From: CALBPI01 sp038524795
GTDB lineage: Bacteria > Pseudomonadota > Gammaproteobacteria > Steroidobacterales > Woeseiaceae
Assembly (NCBI GenBank): GCA_038524795.1
Contig: JBCBIJ010000007.1
Span: 124,001 to 188,000 of the forward strand
DNA: 64,000 nt
Direction of reading: 5' to 3'
Of this stretch, positions 24,928 through 33,174 are shown piece by piece. Positions within the stretch are counted from its first letter, which is position 1; each line of letters starts with the position of its first letter. The notes beneath the pieces were generated by a model that worked only from the letters and a program-made list of their open reading frames with translations, was not told the DNA's origin and ran no database searches. The position numbers and the translations under genes are program-made.

Positions 24928-26112
24928 CTAGGGCGCGTCGAGCGCCTCAGCAAACAGCGCAGCGAGGTAGCGACCGTAGCCTTGTTGCAGTTCGATCGAG
25001 GGGTGGCTGTCGAACGGTGACACCGCGAAGGTTTCGATGCCCGCGAAAGCGTCGTAGTCGCTGGGGTAGATTACGTTGACACCCAGCGCCTGCTCGTAGA
25101 AAGCCAGTACGGCATTCTCGGTAGCGTTAAAGCTGTAGACCTGCTGCGGTGCGATTTCGCCCGAGGTTGGCAGGTAGATCAGCAACACCGTCGCGCCACT
25201 GGCTTTGATCACGTCGATGGCGCGTTGAATTCGGTTCGTGTCGGTGGCGGCGATATCCACGACACGCGGAATCACACTCTGCCGCTCGACAAGCCCCAGC
25301 CGCGCCAGCGCGCGTCGCAGGTAAACGAAAAACCCGCGCAAGTCGTCGTACGTTGCGACGAGGTCTGTGCTGATCGCGTCTGGTTCGGTTTTCCCCTTGC
25401 GGCTCTCGCACCAAGACTGCGTCGCGCGTGCATCGATCAGGTACTCGTCAGAGCCACAACCACTGTCGGCCGCCAGGCAGGCGACCGAGTCACTGAGCCG
25501 GGCACGGGGGCGGCCCTTGCTGTCTTCGACCGTGTCGAGGTACCACCAGTCGCGTGTGATGTCGTCACGAATGAACTGGATCGCGATCAGGTTGGGCGTT
25601 TCGACGCCAGGGGTCTCAAGCGCATCCGCCAGGTGTACGACCATGTGCTCAAGACCAAAGGTGCCACCGGCGACGTTGAGCAGTGCGGCCGAGAGCCCGC
25701 GCTCGTTGAGCTCGGTCTTTGTGTAGTCAACGATCGTCTTGCCGTCGATATTCCAGTGGGAGAACGAGTCGCCGCTGACGAGTAAGCGTTGCGCGGCTGC
25801 CTGGTAGTCGGCTTGTGTGTCGAGCCCGCGATACCCGTCCGCGTTCGTCTTTGAGATGCTCGGCAGGCATTCAAGCACGCGGCCAGTCGAGTCGAGATAG
25901 GCATAAGAGGATGACGAGTCGGGCTCGTAGCGGACCCCGAGCGCGTCATCAAAGATCCCGTAAGCCCCCGTCGTCACGCGCATGGCGACGGTGCCCTGGC
26001 GCGACTGCTGCATCATGATCTCGAAGAGGACGACGGCGATGGCCGTGGAAACCGCGAAAACGATGATATAGACGGCCCATTGGGCCTTTCTTGAGGGTTG
26101 GTACTCGCTCAT
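24928..26112 (-). CDS. Membrane-anchored SGNH/GDSL hydrolase-like protein (SxtL-like position)
   Basis: A 394-residue protein with one N-terminal membrane segment (AVYIIVFAVSTAIAVVLFEI) and a large extracytoplasmic domain. The SGNH blocks are GDSFSHW at about residue 115 (nucleophile Ser), a Gly in NVAGGTFGLEH, and DSHPS near residue 368 (catalytic Asp/His pair). It is divergent from the SxtJ/DUF5989/carbamoyltransferase genes. Saxitoxin clusters have a GDSL hydrolase (SxtL) next to SxtI-J-K, so this could trim or transfer an acyl/carbamoyl group on the glycan. The role is inferred; the fold is well supported. Confidence 0.78.
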   Translation of the reverse strand: MSEYQPSRKAQWAVYIIVFAVSTAIAVVLFEIMMQQSRQGTVAMRVTTGAYGIFDDALGVRYEPDSSSSYAYLDSTGRVLECLPSISKTNADGYRGLDTQADYQAAAQRLLVSGDSFSHWNIDGKTIVDYTKTELNERGLSAALLNVAGGTFGLEHMVVHLADALETPGVETPNLIAIQFIRDDITRDWWYLDTVEDSKGRPRARLSDSVACLAADSGCGSDEYLIDARATQSWCESRKGKTEPDAISTDLVATYDDLRGFFVYLRRALARLGLVERQSVIPRVVDIAATDTNRIQRAIDVIKASGATVLLIYLPTSGEIAPQQVYSFNATENAVLAFYEQALGVNVIYPSDYDAFAGIETFAVSPFDSHPSIELQQGYGRYLAALFAEALDAP

Positions 26113-26335
26113 GGGTGGTCCCGGTGCGCGTGCTCGCTATGGCGCGAGAGGATACGCCATGGCCCGATCGTCGGTCTATTGGCCGGTATACGTTGGCTTC
26201 TGACCAAAACCAGCCTAAAACCGGTGCCACGCGTACCATTTGCCCGCAAATCGCATTACCATGCACGGCTTTGCGCACCCGTCCAGGGGGCAGCGAACCT
26301 CCACACGCCTTTTAGCGAATCACGGCTTTAAGACC

Positions 26336-26752
26336 ATGAGTAGTGACCTTCAACAACATTCAGAAATCGAGGTCGGTTCCGACCGATCCTTCGGACTCGT
26401 TTTTTTCGTCGTCTTCCTGCTGATCGGGCTGTATCCCCTGATCGGTGGCAACGGCGTGCGACTGTGGTCGCTGATTGTCGCCGGCGTGTTCCTTTTCTTC
26501 TCCTTCGTGTTCTCGGAAGTGCTGCGACCGCTCAACACGGTGTGGTTCAAGTTCGGCATGTTGCTCGCGAAGATTGTGAACCCGATCGTGATGTTCGTGA
26601 TCTATGCGCTCACCATCGTGCCGTTCGGTCTCGGTGCGCGACTCTTCGGCAAGGACTTGCTTCGAATCAAGCTCGACAAGGGTCGCGATTCCTACTGGGA
26701 AGAGCGCGAGCCGCCCGGACCGAAGCCCGAGTCACTGAAGAATCAGTTTTGA
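26336..26752 (+). CDS. SxtJ-family membrane protein
   Basis: A 138-residue protein with two or three hydrophobic segments (FGLVFFVVFLLIGLYPLIGG; LIVAGVFLFFSFVF; IVMFVIYALTIVPFGLG) and a charged C-terminal tail (RDSYWEEREPPGPKP). This is the SxtJ family, whose members occur next to NodU-type carbamoyltransferases; their activity is not known. ATG at 26336 follows a 220-bp non-coding region that holds the divergent promoters. It is followed 13 bp later by the tiny DUF5989 gene and then the carbamoyltransferase, all in one operon. Confidence 0.82.
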   Translation: MSSDLQQHSEIEVGSDRSFGLVFFVVFLLIGLYPLIGGNGVRLWSLIVAGVFLFFSFVFSEVLRPLNTVWFKFGMLLAKIVNPIVMFVIYALTIVPFGLGARLFGKDLLRIKLDKGRDSYWEEREPPGPKPESLKNQF

Positions 26753-26765
26753 TTAGGAGCCAGCC

Positions 26766-26912
26766 ATGATCCTCAAAGAAATCTGGCAATTCCTTCGTGC
26801 CCGCAAGAAGCTCTGGCTGACGCCTATTCTCATCATCATGGCGGTCCTGGGTGGCCTGCTCGTGCTGGTCCAGGGTTCGGCGGTGGCACCTTTTATCTAC
26901 ACGCTCTTCTGA
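26766..26912 (+). CDS. DUF5989/SxtK-like small membrane protein
   Basis: A 48-residue protein beginning MILKEIWQFLRARKKLWL, with one hydrophobic helix (TPILIIMAVLGGLLVLVQG) and ending FIYTLF. This length and sequence pattern match the DUF5989/SxtK small proteins that accompany SxtJ and carbamoyltransferases. The start has GGAGC at 26756-26760 five bases upstream. Its gene fits exactly between SxtJ and the carbamoyltransferase (13 and 20 bp gaps). It may help hold the enzyme at the membrane, which is an inference. Confidence 0.82.
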   Translation: MILKEIWQFLRARKKLWLTPILIIMAVLGGLLVLVQGSAVAPFIYTLF

Positions 26913-26932
26913 GCGGGTAGCAGGACGGAACC

Positions 26933-28777
26933 ATGCGAATTCTCGGAGTCTCTGCGTTCTATCACGACAGCGCTGCGGCGCTCGTTGACGGCGGCACCAT
27001 CGTGGCCGCTGCACAGGAAGAACGCTTCACGCGCAAGAAACACGACTCGTCGTTTCCGGCAGAGGCGATCAAGTACTGCCTCCGCGAGGCCGGCGTTGAG
27101 CTTGGCGATATCGACTACGTCGTGTTTTACGACAAGCCGTTTCTCAAGTTCGAACGCCTGCTCGAGACCTACCTGGCCTTCGCGCCCAAGGGGTTTCGCT
27201 CGTTCCGCATGGCCATCCCGATCTGGCTCAAAGAGAAGCTGTTCCAGAAGAGCATGCTGACCAAGGAGTTCCAGAAGTTCGACGAGGACTTCGACTGGGA
27301 GAACAAACTGCTGTTCTCCGAGCATCACCTGAGCCACGCGGCGAGTGCGTTCTACCCCTCGCCCTTTGAAGAGGCGCTGGTGCTGACGATGGACGGCGTC
27401 GGCGAGTGGGCCACCACGTCTGCCGCGATTGGTCGCGGCAACGACATCAAGGTGCACAAGGAGCTCTTTTTCCCGCACTCGCTGGGCTTGCTTTACTCGG
27501 CGGTGACCTACTACATCGGCTTCAAGGTCAACTCGGGTGAGTACAAGGTCATGGGTCTCGCGCCTTACGGGCGTCCGATCTACAAGGACCTGATGCTCGA
27601 GAAGCTCATGGACCTCAAGGAAGACGGCTCCTTCCGTCTGAACATGGCGTACTTCAACTACTGCACGGGTCTGACGATGACCAACGACCGCTTCAGCGCG
27701 TTGTTTGGTCGGCCTGTTCGCGGTCGTGAAGACGAGCTGCTCGACCAGTTCCACATGGACATGGCTGCTTCTGTTCAGGCCGTGACTGAAGAAATCGTGA
27801 CACGTCTTGTCAGCGGGCTTATGGCCGAGACGGGCATGAAGAACGTCTGTCTCGCGGGCGGTGTCGCACTCAACTGTGTCGCCAACGGCAAACTGATTCG
27901 CGAAGGCGTCGTCGAAAACCTCTGGGTGCAGCCCGCGGCGGGCGATGCTGGCGGCGCACTGGGCGCCGCGCTGCTTGCCTACCACCTGTACCAGGGTCAG
28001 CCGCGTACTGTGGACCCGAACCGCATGGACGGCATGCAGGGCTCCTATCTCGGCCCGGTCGCTGACAACGCCTCCACGCAGGCGCAGCTCACCGAGGCCG
28101 GCGCCGTATTCGAGGTCATCGAGGACGAAGCAGAGCTGCTCGACAAGGCGGCCGAATTACTGGCTTCAGAAAAAGTGGTTGGCTGGTGCCAGGGCCGTAT
28201 GGAATTCGGGCCGCGCGCACTGGGGGCCCGGTCCATCCTCGGTGACCCGCGCTCCGAGAAAATGCAGAAGACCATGAACCTCAAGATCAAGTACCGCGAG
28301 AGCTTCCGCCCGTTCGCACCTTCGGTACTGCGTGAGGACGTGGAGCGTTACTTCGAGACCGACATGGATAGCCCTTACATGTTGCTCGTCGACGAAGTGA
28401 AGCCTGAAATCCGTCGCGCGATGACCGACGACGAGGAGCAGCTGTTCGGTATCGAGAAGCTCAATGTCTCGCGCTCGGACCTGCCGGCCATCACGCACGT
28501 CGACTATTCGGCGCGCGTGCAAACCGTGCACGAAGAAACGAATCCGCTCTACTACAAGCTCATTCGCAAGTTCAAAGAGAAGACGGGTTGCGGCGCGGTC
28601 ATCAATACGTCATTCAACGTGCGTGGCGAGCCACCCGTATGCACGCCCGTCGACGCGTTCAAGTGCTTCATGGGGACTGAGATGGACACGTTGGTGGTGG
28701 GCAACTGCCTGCTGCACCGTGATGCGCAGGACCCCGATCTGCGTCTCGACTACAAGTCGGCGTTCGAGCTCGACTGA
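26933..28777 (+). CDS. NodU/SxtI-type O-carbamoyltransferase
   Basis: A 614-residue carbamoyltransferase using carbamoyl phosphate and ATP to carbamoylate a hydroxyl group. The N-terminal TsaD-like domain begins ILGVSAFYHDSAAALVDGG and has the metal-binding EHHLSHAASAF at residues 130-140 and KVMGLAPYGRP. The C-terminal YrdC-like unit carries FGPRALGARSILGDPR (~residue 425) and INTSFNVRGEPPV. Length matches NodU, CmcH and SxtI. Being in an O-antigen locus, its acceptor is probably a sugar of the repeat unit or its nucleotide precursor. Its 3' end overlaps the convergent wzx gene by 28 bp. Confidence 0.93.
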   Translation: MRILGVSAFYHDSAAALVDGGTIVAAAQEERFTRKKHDSSFPAEAIKYCLREAGVELGDIDYVVFYDKPFLKFERLLETYLAFAPKGFRSFRMAIPIWLKEKLFQKSMLTKEFQKFDEDFDWENKLLFSEHHLSHAASAFYPSPFEEALVLTMDGVGEWATTSAAIGRGNDIKVHKELFFPHSLGLLYSAVTYYIGFKVNSGEYKVMGLAPYGRPIYKDLMLEKLMDLKEDGSFRLNMAYFNYCTGLTMTNDRFSALFGRPVRGREDELLDQFHMDMAASVQAVTEEIVTRLVSGLMAETGMKNVCLAGGVALNCVANGKLIREGVVENLWVQPAAGDAGGALGAALLAYHLYQGQPRTVDPNRMDGMQGSYLGPVADNASTQAQLTEAGAVFEVIEDEAELLDKAAELLASEKVVGWCQGRMEFGPRALGARSILGDPRSEKMQKTMNLKIKYRESFRPFAPSVLREDVERYFETDMDSPYMLLVDEVKPEIRRAMTDDEEQLFGIEKLNVSRSDLPAITHVDYSARVQTVHEETNPLYYKLIRKFKEKTGCGAVINTSFNVRGEPPVCTPVDAFKCFMGTEMDTLVVGNCLLHRDAQDPDLRLDYKSAFELD

Positions 28778-30030
28778 CCGGCCGCGCGGCGCAGGCCGCG
28801 CGGTATCAAGATCGCCATCGTGATCCCGTAGAGGAGGTAGTTGGCCGCGTGCGCCATCGCCGCCCCCTCGAGCCCAAACATGGCCACAAACTGCGTCGTC
28901 AGGAACACGAACAGCGCCGCGAACGTGATCTCGGAGACGATGAACAGACTGGTCATCGCCTTACCGAGCATCAGGTAGGACAGAATCCAGCTCGCGATCT
29001 TGAGCGTGTCCCCCACGACCTGCCAGGCAAACAGCTGCGCCATGGGCGCGAATTCCTGGCTGAACAGCAGCGTGATAATGAGGTCGCGAAACGTGTAGAT
29101 GCCGAGCGCACACACGACGGCCACGGGCAGGATGATGCGATAACCCTGCAGAATTTCGCGGCGTAAGTCGGACAGCTCAGTCAGCTCCGAGAGTCGCGGC
29201 AGGTAGTAGACCCCGAGCGTCGTGGTCACGAGCATGAGGTAGGCGAGACTGAGCCGCCACATGGCTTCCCAGTAACCCGCGAATTCCCAGCCCAGTGTGT
29301 CGCCCAGATGGTTGCGGATGATGATGTGGCTGACGGGGATGCAGAGAGAGGAGGTCAGCGCCATGAGCGTGAACTTCGCGAGGTTCTTCGCGACACCCGT
29401 GTCGATGCGGCCGATGAGATGCGTCAACCGAAACCAGTCGGCGCGCACGACGAGCGCGAAGGTGACGAAGAAACTCAGCGACTGGTAGATGGCCAGCGCC
29501 ACGAGTGCGCCGTAGATGCCAAAGCGAACCGCCATCGTCGCTGTGACGACGAGCGAGAACAGGCTGCCCGCGATGTTCGCTGTGACGTAACGCAGGATCT
29601 CCTTCTTGCCATTGAGGATGGCGAGAAACAGCGTGTTGAAGACGAAGAACACCAGCGCCGCAGCGAACCAGAGGAACACCGAGCCCAGCGTCTCGTCATT
29701 GAGAAACGTGGCGGCGAGCTGGCGGTTGAAGATGACGACCAGCGCGGCGGCGAGCAGAGAGCCGGCAAGTGAAATGGTGCCGGCCGTGCGCCAGACCGCG
29801 TGCTGGCGTGGCGCGTCTTCGCCGTACTCGGCGGTGTACTTGGTCACCCCGGTGTTGATCGCACCGCTCGCCAACGTCGTGATCATCTGCACCGCATTCT
29901 GGAACTGTCCCAGCACGGCATAACCCGCCGGCCCGACGTAGATCGCGAGAATCTTGTTGAGCCCCAGCAGCGTGAGCATCTTGACCAGGACCGCGATGCC
30001 ATTGAGCAGGCTGGTCTTGATCAGAGTCAC
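28750..30030 (-). CDS. wzx: O-antigen flippase (Wzx-type)
   Basis: A 426-residue MATE/MVF-like translocase with about 12 hydrophobic segments. It starts LIKTSLLNGIAVLVKMLTLLGLNKILAI, the common beginning of polysaccharide flippases, with LGLNKILAIYVGPAGYAVLGQFQ as the conserved first loop. It ends with a positively charged tail. It would move the undecaprenyl-linked repeat unit across the inner membrane for Wzy. It is the last gene of the wzz-rmlB-rmlA-aminotransferase-wzx operon, 3 bp after the aminotransferase, and its end overlaps the carbamoyltransferase 3' end by 28 bp. Confidence 0.9.
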   Translation of the reverse strand: MTLIKTSLLNGIAVLVKMLTLLGLNKILAIYVGPAGYAVLGQFQNAVQMITTLASGAINTGVTKYTAEYGEDAPRQHAVWRTAGTISLAGSLLAAALVVIFNRQLAATFLNDETLGSVFLWFAAALVFFVFNTLFLAILNGKKEILRYVTANIAGSLFSLVVTATMAVRFGIYGALVALAIYQSLSFFVTFALVVRADWFRLTHLIGRIDTGVAKNLAKFTLMALTSSLCIPVSHIIIRNHLGDTLGWEFAGYWEAMWRLSLAYLMLVTTTLGVYYLPRLSELTELSDLRREILQGYRIILPVAVVCALGIYTFRDLIITLLFSQEFAPMAQLFAWQVVGDTLKIASWILSYLMLGKAMTSLFIVSEITFAALFVFLTTQFVAMFGLEGAAMAHAANYLLYGITMAILIPRGLRRAAGQSSSNADL

Positions 30031-30033
30031 GAC

Positions 30034-31155
30034 TCAGTCCCGCGGAAAATCGTTACAGGCCGCGATGACCGCATCGATATCGGCGTCCGGCATGACGGGG
30101 CTGATCGGCAGGCTCAGCACCTCGGCGGCCATGGCTTCGGCGATGGGTAACTTGAAGCCATGCCATTCTGCGTAGGCGCCCTGCCGGTGCATGGGAATGG
30201 GATAGTGGATGAGCGTCTGTACGCCGCGTTCTGCGAGATGGGCCTGAAGGGCGTCGCGCTTGGGCGTTCGCACCACAAACAGATGGAACACGTGCGCGGC
30301 GAGATCGTCGAGTGTTGCCGCCGACGGTATCGGTAGTGCGATGCCCGGGTGGTCGATGCCGCCCGCGTAGCGTTGCGCGACCTCTCGGCGACGCGTGGCT
30401 TCTTCGTCGAGGTGCGCGAGCTTTACGCGAAGCAGGGCGGCCTGCATCTCGTCGAGCCGGCTGTTCACACCCTTAAAGGCGTTCTCGTATTTTCGTTCGC
30501 TGCCGTAATTGCCCAGCGCACGCACGGTTTGCGCCAGCGCTTCGTCGTTGGTGGTCACGGCGCCGGCGTCGCCCAGCGCGCCCAGGTTTTTACCGGGATA
30601 AAAACTAAATGCTGCGGCGTGGCCGAGATTGCCGGCCCGATGGCCCGCGAGCGTCGCGCCGTGCGCCTGTGCGGCGTCCTCGAGCACGAGCAAGTTGTGA
30701 CGGTCGGCCAGCGCCATGATCTCGACCATGGGCGCAAGCTGCCCGTACAGGTGCACGGGGATGACAGCCCGCGTCTTGTCCGTCAGCGCCACTTCCAGGT
30801 TCGAGACACTGAGGTTGTAGTTGCCCTCGTCGGGCTCGACGAGCACAGGCGTGAGGCCACTGGCGGTCACGGCCAATGCGGTCGCGATGTAGGTGTGCGA
30901 CGGGATGATGACCTCGTCGCCAGGGGCGAGACGCCCCATCTCGATCCAGGCGCGCAACACGAGCACGAGTGCGTCGAGGCCGTTACCGACGCCAACGCTG
31001 TGGTCGGTGCCGCAGTACGTCGCAAACTCGGACTCGAACGCGTCCCGCTCGGCGCCCATGATGTACCAGCCCGAGTCGATGACGCGACGAGCCGCAGCGG
31101 CAAGCTCGTCGCCGTACTGCGCGTTGAGCGACTGTAGGTCTAGAAACGCAACCAT
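30034..31155 (-). CDS. dTDP-3-amino-3,6-dideoxyhexose transaminase (FdtB/QdtB type)
   Basis: A 373-residue DegT/DnrJ/EryC1 aminotransferase. It opens VAFLDLQSLNAQYGDEL, with GTDHSVGVGNGLDAL for phosphate binding. The PLP lysine is in SFYPGKNLGALGDAGAV near residue 189. ATG at 31155 is used; further upstream the frame runs into rmlA. It lies between rmlA (25-bp gap) and wzx (3-bp gap). With the ketoisomerase at 24054-24455 in the same locus, it most likely makes the 3-amino sugar from dTDP-3-keto-6-deoxyhexose. Product stereochemistry follows from the ketoisomerase type, which is unresolved. Confidence 0.92.
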   Translation of the reverse strand: MVAFLDLQSLNAQYGDELAAAARRVIDSGWYIMGAERDAFESEFATYCGTDHSVGVGNGLDALVLVLRAWIEMGRLAPGDEVIIPSHTYIATALAVTASGLTPVLVEPDEGNYNLSVSNLEVALTDKTRAVIPVHLYGQLAPMVEIMALADRHNLLVLEDAAQAHGATLAGHRAGNLGHAAAFSFYPGKNLGALGDAGAVTTNDEALAQTVRALGNYGSERKYENAFKGVNSRLDEMQAALLRVKLAHLDEEATRRREVAQRYAGGIDHPGIALPIPSAATLDDLAAHVFHLFVVRTPKRDALQAHLAERGVQTLIHYPIPMHRQGAYAEWHGFKLPIAEAMAAEVLSLPISPVMPDADIDAVIAACNDFPRD

Positions 31156-31180
31156 GCGGAGTTCGTGCGCCCTACCGCAG

Positions 31181-32065
31181 TCAGGGCCGGAAGTAGTCCG
31201 GCTCCTCGGCGATCTGTAACAGGTACTGGCCGTAGCTGTTCTTGCTAAGCGACTCGCCGATGCGGCGCAGCGTGTCCCGGTCCAGCCAGCCGTTGTGAAG
31301 CGCGATTTCTTCGAGGCAGGCGATCTTGTAGCCCTGCCGCTGTTCGATCGTCTCGACGAAGCTGCTCGCAGCCAAGAGGCTTTCGTGCGTGCCGGTGTCG
31401 AGCCACGCAAAACCGCGCCCAAGTACTTCCACCTTGAGGTCACCACGTTCCAGGTAGGCCTGGTTGACGCTGGTGATCTCGAGCTCGCCGCGTTCGGAAG
31501 GTGCGACCTGCTTCGCGATCTCGACGACGTCGTTGTCGTAGAAGTACAAGCCCGTCACCGCAAAGTGTGACTTGGGCTGTGAGGGTTTTTCTTCGATCGA
31601 CAGTACCTTGCGGTCGGCGTCGAACTCGACGACACCGAAAGCCTGGGGGTTTTGTACCTGGTAGCCAAACACCGTGGCGCCACTGTTACGAGCGGCCGCG
31701 TCCCGCAGCATGGGCGTAAAGCCCTGGCCGTAGAAAATGTTGTCGCCCAGCACGAGGCAAACAGAATCGTCGCCGATGTGTGACTCGCCGATGAGAAACG
31801 CCTGCGCGAGTCCGTCCGGGCTGGGCTGCACGGAGTAAGACAGTGAGATACCAAAGTCGCTGCCGTCACCCAATAGGCGCTCGAAACTGTCTCGGTCCTG
31901 CGGTGTCGTGACGATCAGGATGTCCCGGATACCCGCCAGCATGAGTACCGACAGTGGGTAGTAGATCATCGGCTTGTCGTAGATTGGTAGCAGCTGCTTC
32001 GACGTGCCTTTGGTGATGGGGTAGAGGCGCGTGCCCGAACCGCCGGCGAGGATGATGCCCTTCAC
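31181..32065 (-). CDS. rmlA: Glucose-1-phosphate thymidylyltransferase
   Basis: RmlA (294 residues) makes dTDP-glucose, the first step of the deoxysugar path. The family signature MKGIILAGGSGTRLYPIT followed by SKQLLPIYDKPMIYYP is complete. Other conserved segments are VLGDNIFYGQG and WLDTGTHESLL. The start is GTG overlapping the rmlB stop by 4 bp (GTGA), so the two are translationally coupled. It is part of the operon wzz-rmlB-rmlA-aminotransferase-wzx. rmlC and rmlD are not seen, so dTDP-rhamnose is not made from this locus alone. Confidence 0.98.
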   Translation of the reverse strand: MKGIILAGGSGTRLYPITKGTSKQLLPIYDKPMIYYPLSVLMLAGIRDILIVTTPQDRDSFERLLGDGSDFGISLSYSVQPSPDGLAQAFLIGESHIGDDSVCLVLGDNIFYGQGFTPMLRDAAARNSGATVFGYQVQNPQAFGVVEFDADRKVLSIEEKPSQPKSHFAVTGLYFYDNDVVEIAKQVAPSERGELEITSVNQAYLERGDLKVEVLGRGFAWLDTGTHESLLAASSFVETIEQRQGYKIACLEEIALHNGWLDRDTLRRIGESLSKNSYGQYLLQIAEEPDYFRP

Positions 32066-33174
32066 GATGCTGTCTCCCCGAGTCTCGCGAGCCGGTAGTC
32101 ACCACTTAAGACGCGACGCCACCAGGACTCGTTGTCGAGATACCACTGAACCGTTTTCTTAAGCCCCGACGCGAACGTCTCCTCCGGCCGCCAGCCCAGT
32201 TCGCGCGCGATCTTCGAGGTATCGATCGAGTAGCGGCGGTCATGACCAGGCCGGTCCTTCACGTAGGTGATGAGACTGCGGTAGTTGAACGGATTGTCCG
32301 AAGTCGCATTGCCCTCTCGCCACAACGGTGTTGGCTGCAAGTCCTGCAGGATGTCGCAGATGGCGTGCACGACGTCGATATTCTGCTGCTCGTTGTTGCC
32401 GCCCACGTTGTAGGTCTCGCCGATTTCGCCGCGCTCAACGACGAGACGTAGGGCGCGTGCATGATCGTCAACGTAAAGCCAGTCGCGAATATTGTCGCCG
32501 GCGCCGTAAACGGGCAGCGGTTTGCCGTGGAGCGCGTTAAGAATGATGTGTGGGACGAGCTTCTCGGGAAAGTGGTAGGGCCCGTAATTGTTGGAGCAAT
32601 TCGTGACGATGATGGGCAAGCCGTAGGTGCGCAGCCAGGCGCGAACCAGATGATCGGATGCGGCCTTGCTCGCCGAGTAAGGGCTGCTGGGGGTGTAGGG
32701 CGTTGACTCTGTGAATTGATGTGCCAGCGCATCAGCATCGCTCGCAGGATGCGGCAGATCGCCATACACCTCATCGGTGGAGATGTGGTGGAAGCGGAAC
32801 GCGTCGCGGCGCGCATCGGGCAAAGACTGCCAGTAGGCCGTCGTCACTTCGAGCAGCGTGCAGGTGCCGGCGACGTTCGTCTGAACGAAGGCGGCGGGAC
32901 CATCGATGGAACGATCAACATGGCTCTCGGCAGCCAGGTGCATGACGGCGTCAGGCTGGTGGGTTGCGAAAACGGCCTCGAGCCGCTCGCGATCGCAGAT
33001 GTCCACCTGTTCGAACGCGTAGCGGGAAGAAGCGGCGACCGTAGCGACGTTCTCGAGGTTGCCTGCGTAGGTCAGCTTGTCGACATTGACCACATTGTCG
33101 CCGCGGTCACCGACGAGGTGGCGTACGACGGCCGAGCCGATGAAGCCCGCCCCTCCCGTAACCAAAATCTTCAT
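32062..33174 (-). CDS. rmlB: dTDP-glucose 4,6-dehydratase
   Basis: RmlB (370 residues) converts dTDP-glucose to dTDP-4-keto-6-deoxyglucose. The NAD loop ILVTGGAGFIGSAVV is at the N-terminus. The catalytic set is in HISTDEVYGDLPH (Thr-Asp-Glu) and PYSASKAASDHL (Tyr-x-x-x-Lys), and the substrate loop is NCSNNYGPYHFPEKL. It overlaps wzz upstream (ATGA) and rmlA downstream (4 bp each), indicating tight co-expression. Its product is the branch point used by the ketoisomerase at 24054-24455. Confidence 0.98.
   Translation of the reverse strand: MKILVTGGAGFIGSAVVRHLVGDRGDNVVNVDKLTYAGNLENVATVAASSRYAFEQVDICDRERLEAVFATHQPDAVMHLAAESHVDRSIDGPAAFVQTNVAGTCTLLEVTTAYWQSLPDARRDAFRFHHISTDEVYGDLPHPASDADALAHQFTESTPYTPSSPYSASKAASDHLVRAWLRTYGLPIIVTNCSNNYGPYHFPEKLVPHIILNALHGKPLPVYGAGDNIRDWLYVDDHARALRLVVERGEIGETYNVGGNNEQQNIDVVHAICDILQDLQPTPLWREGNATSDNPFNYRSLITYVKDRPGHDRRYSIDTSKIARELGWRPEETFASGLKKTVQWYLDNESWWRRVLSGDYRLARLGETAS

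Noticed and set aside
26897..27985. Long minus-strand open frame (362 codons) opposite the carbamoyltransferase gene
   Set aside because: It mirrors the codon structure of a well-supported gene, has no family motif or ribosome-binding site, and is rich in His/Arg/Val as expected of an antisense shadow in high-GC DNA.
24928..28777. Saxitoxin or other toxin biosynthesis cluster
   Set aside because: Only the I/J/K/L-like tailoring block is present; no SxtA-type PKS, amidinotransferase or other core enzyme is seen, and the surroundings are polysaccharide genes.
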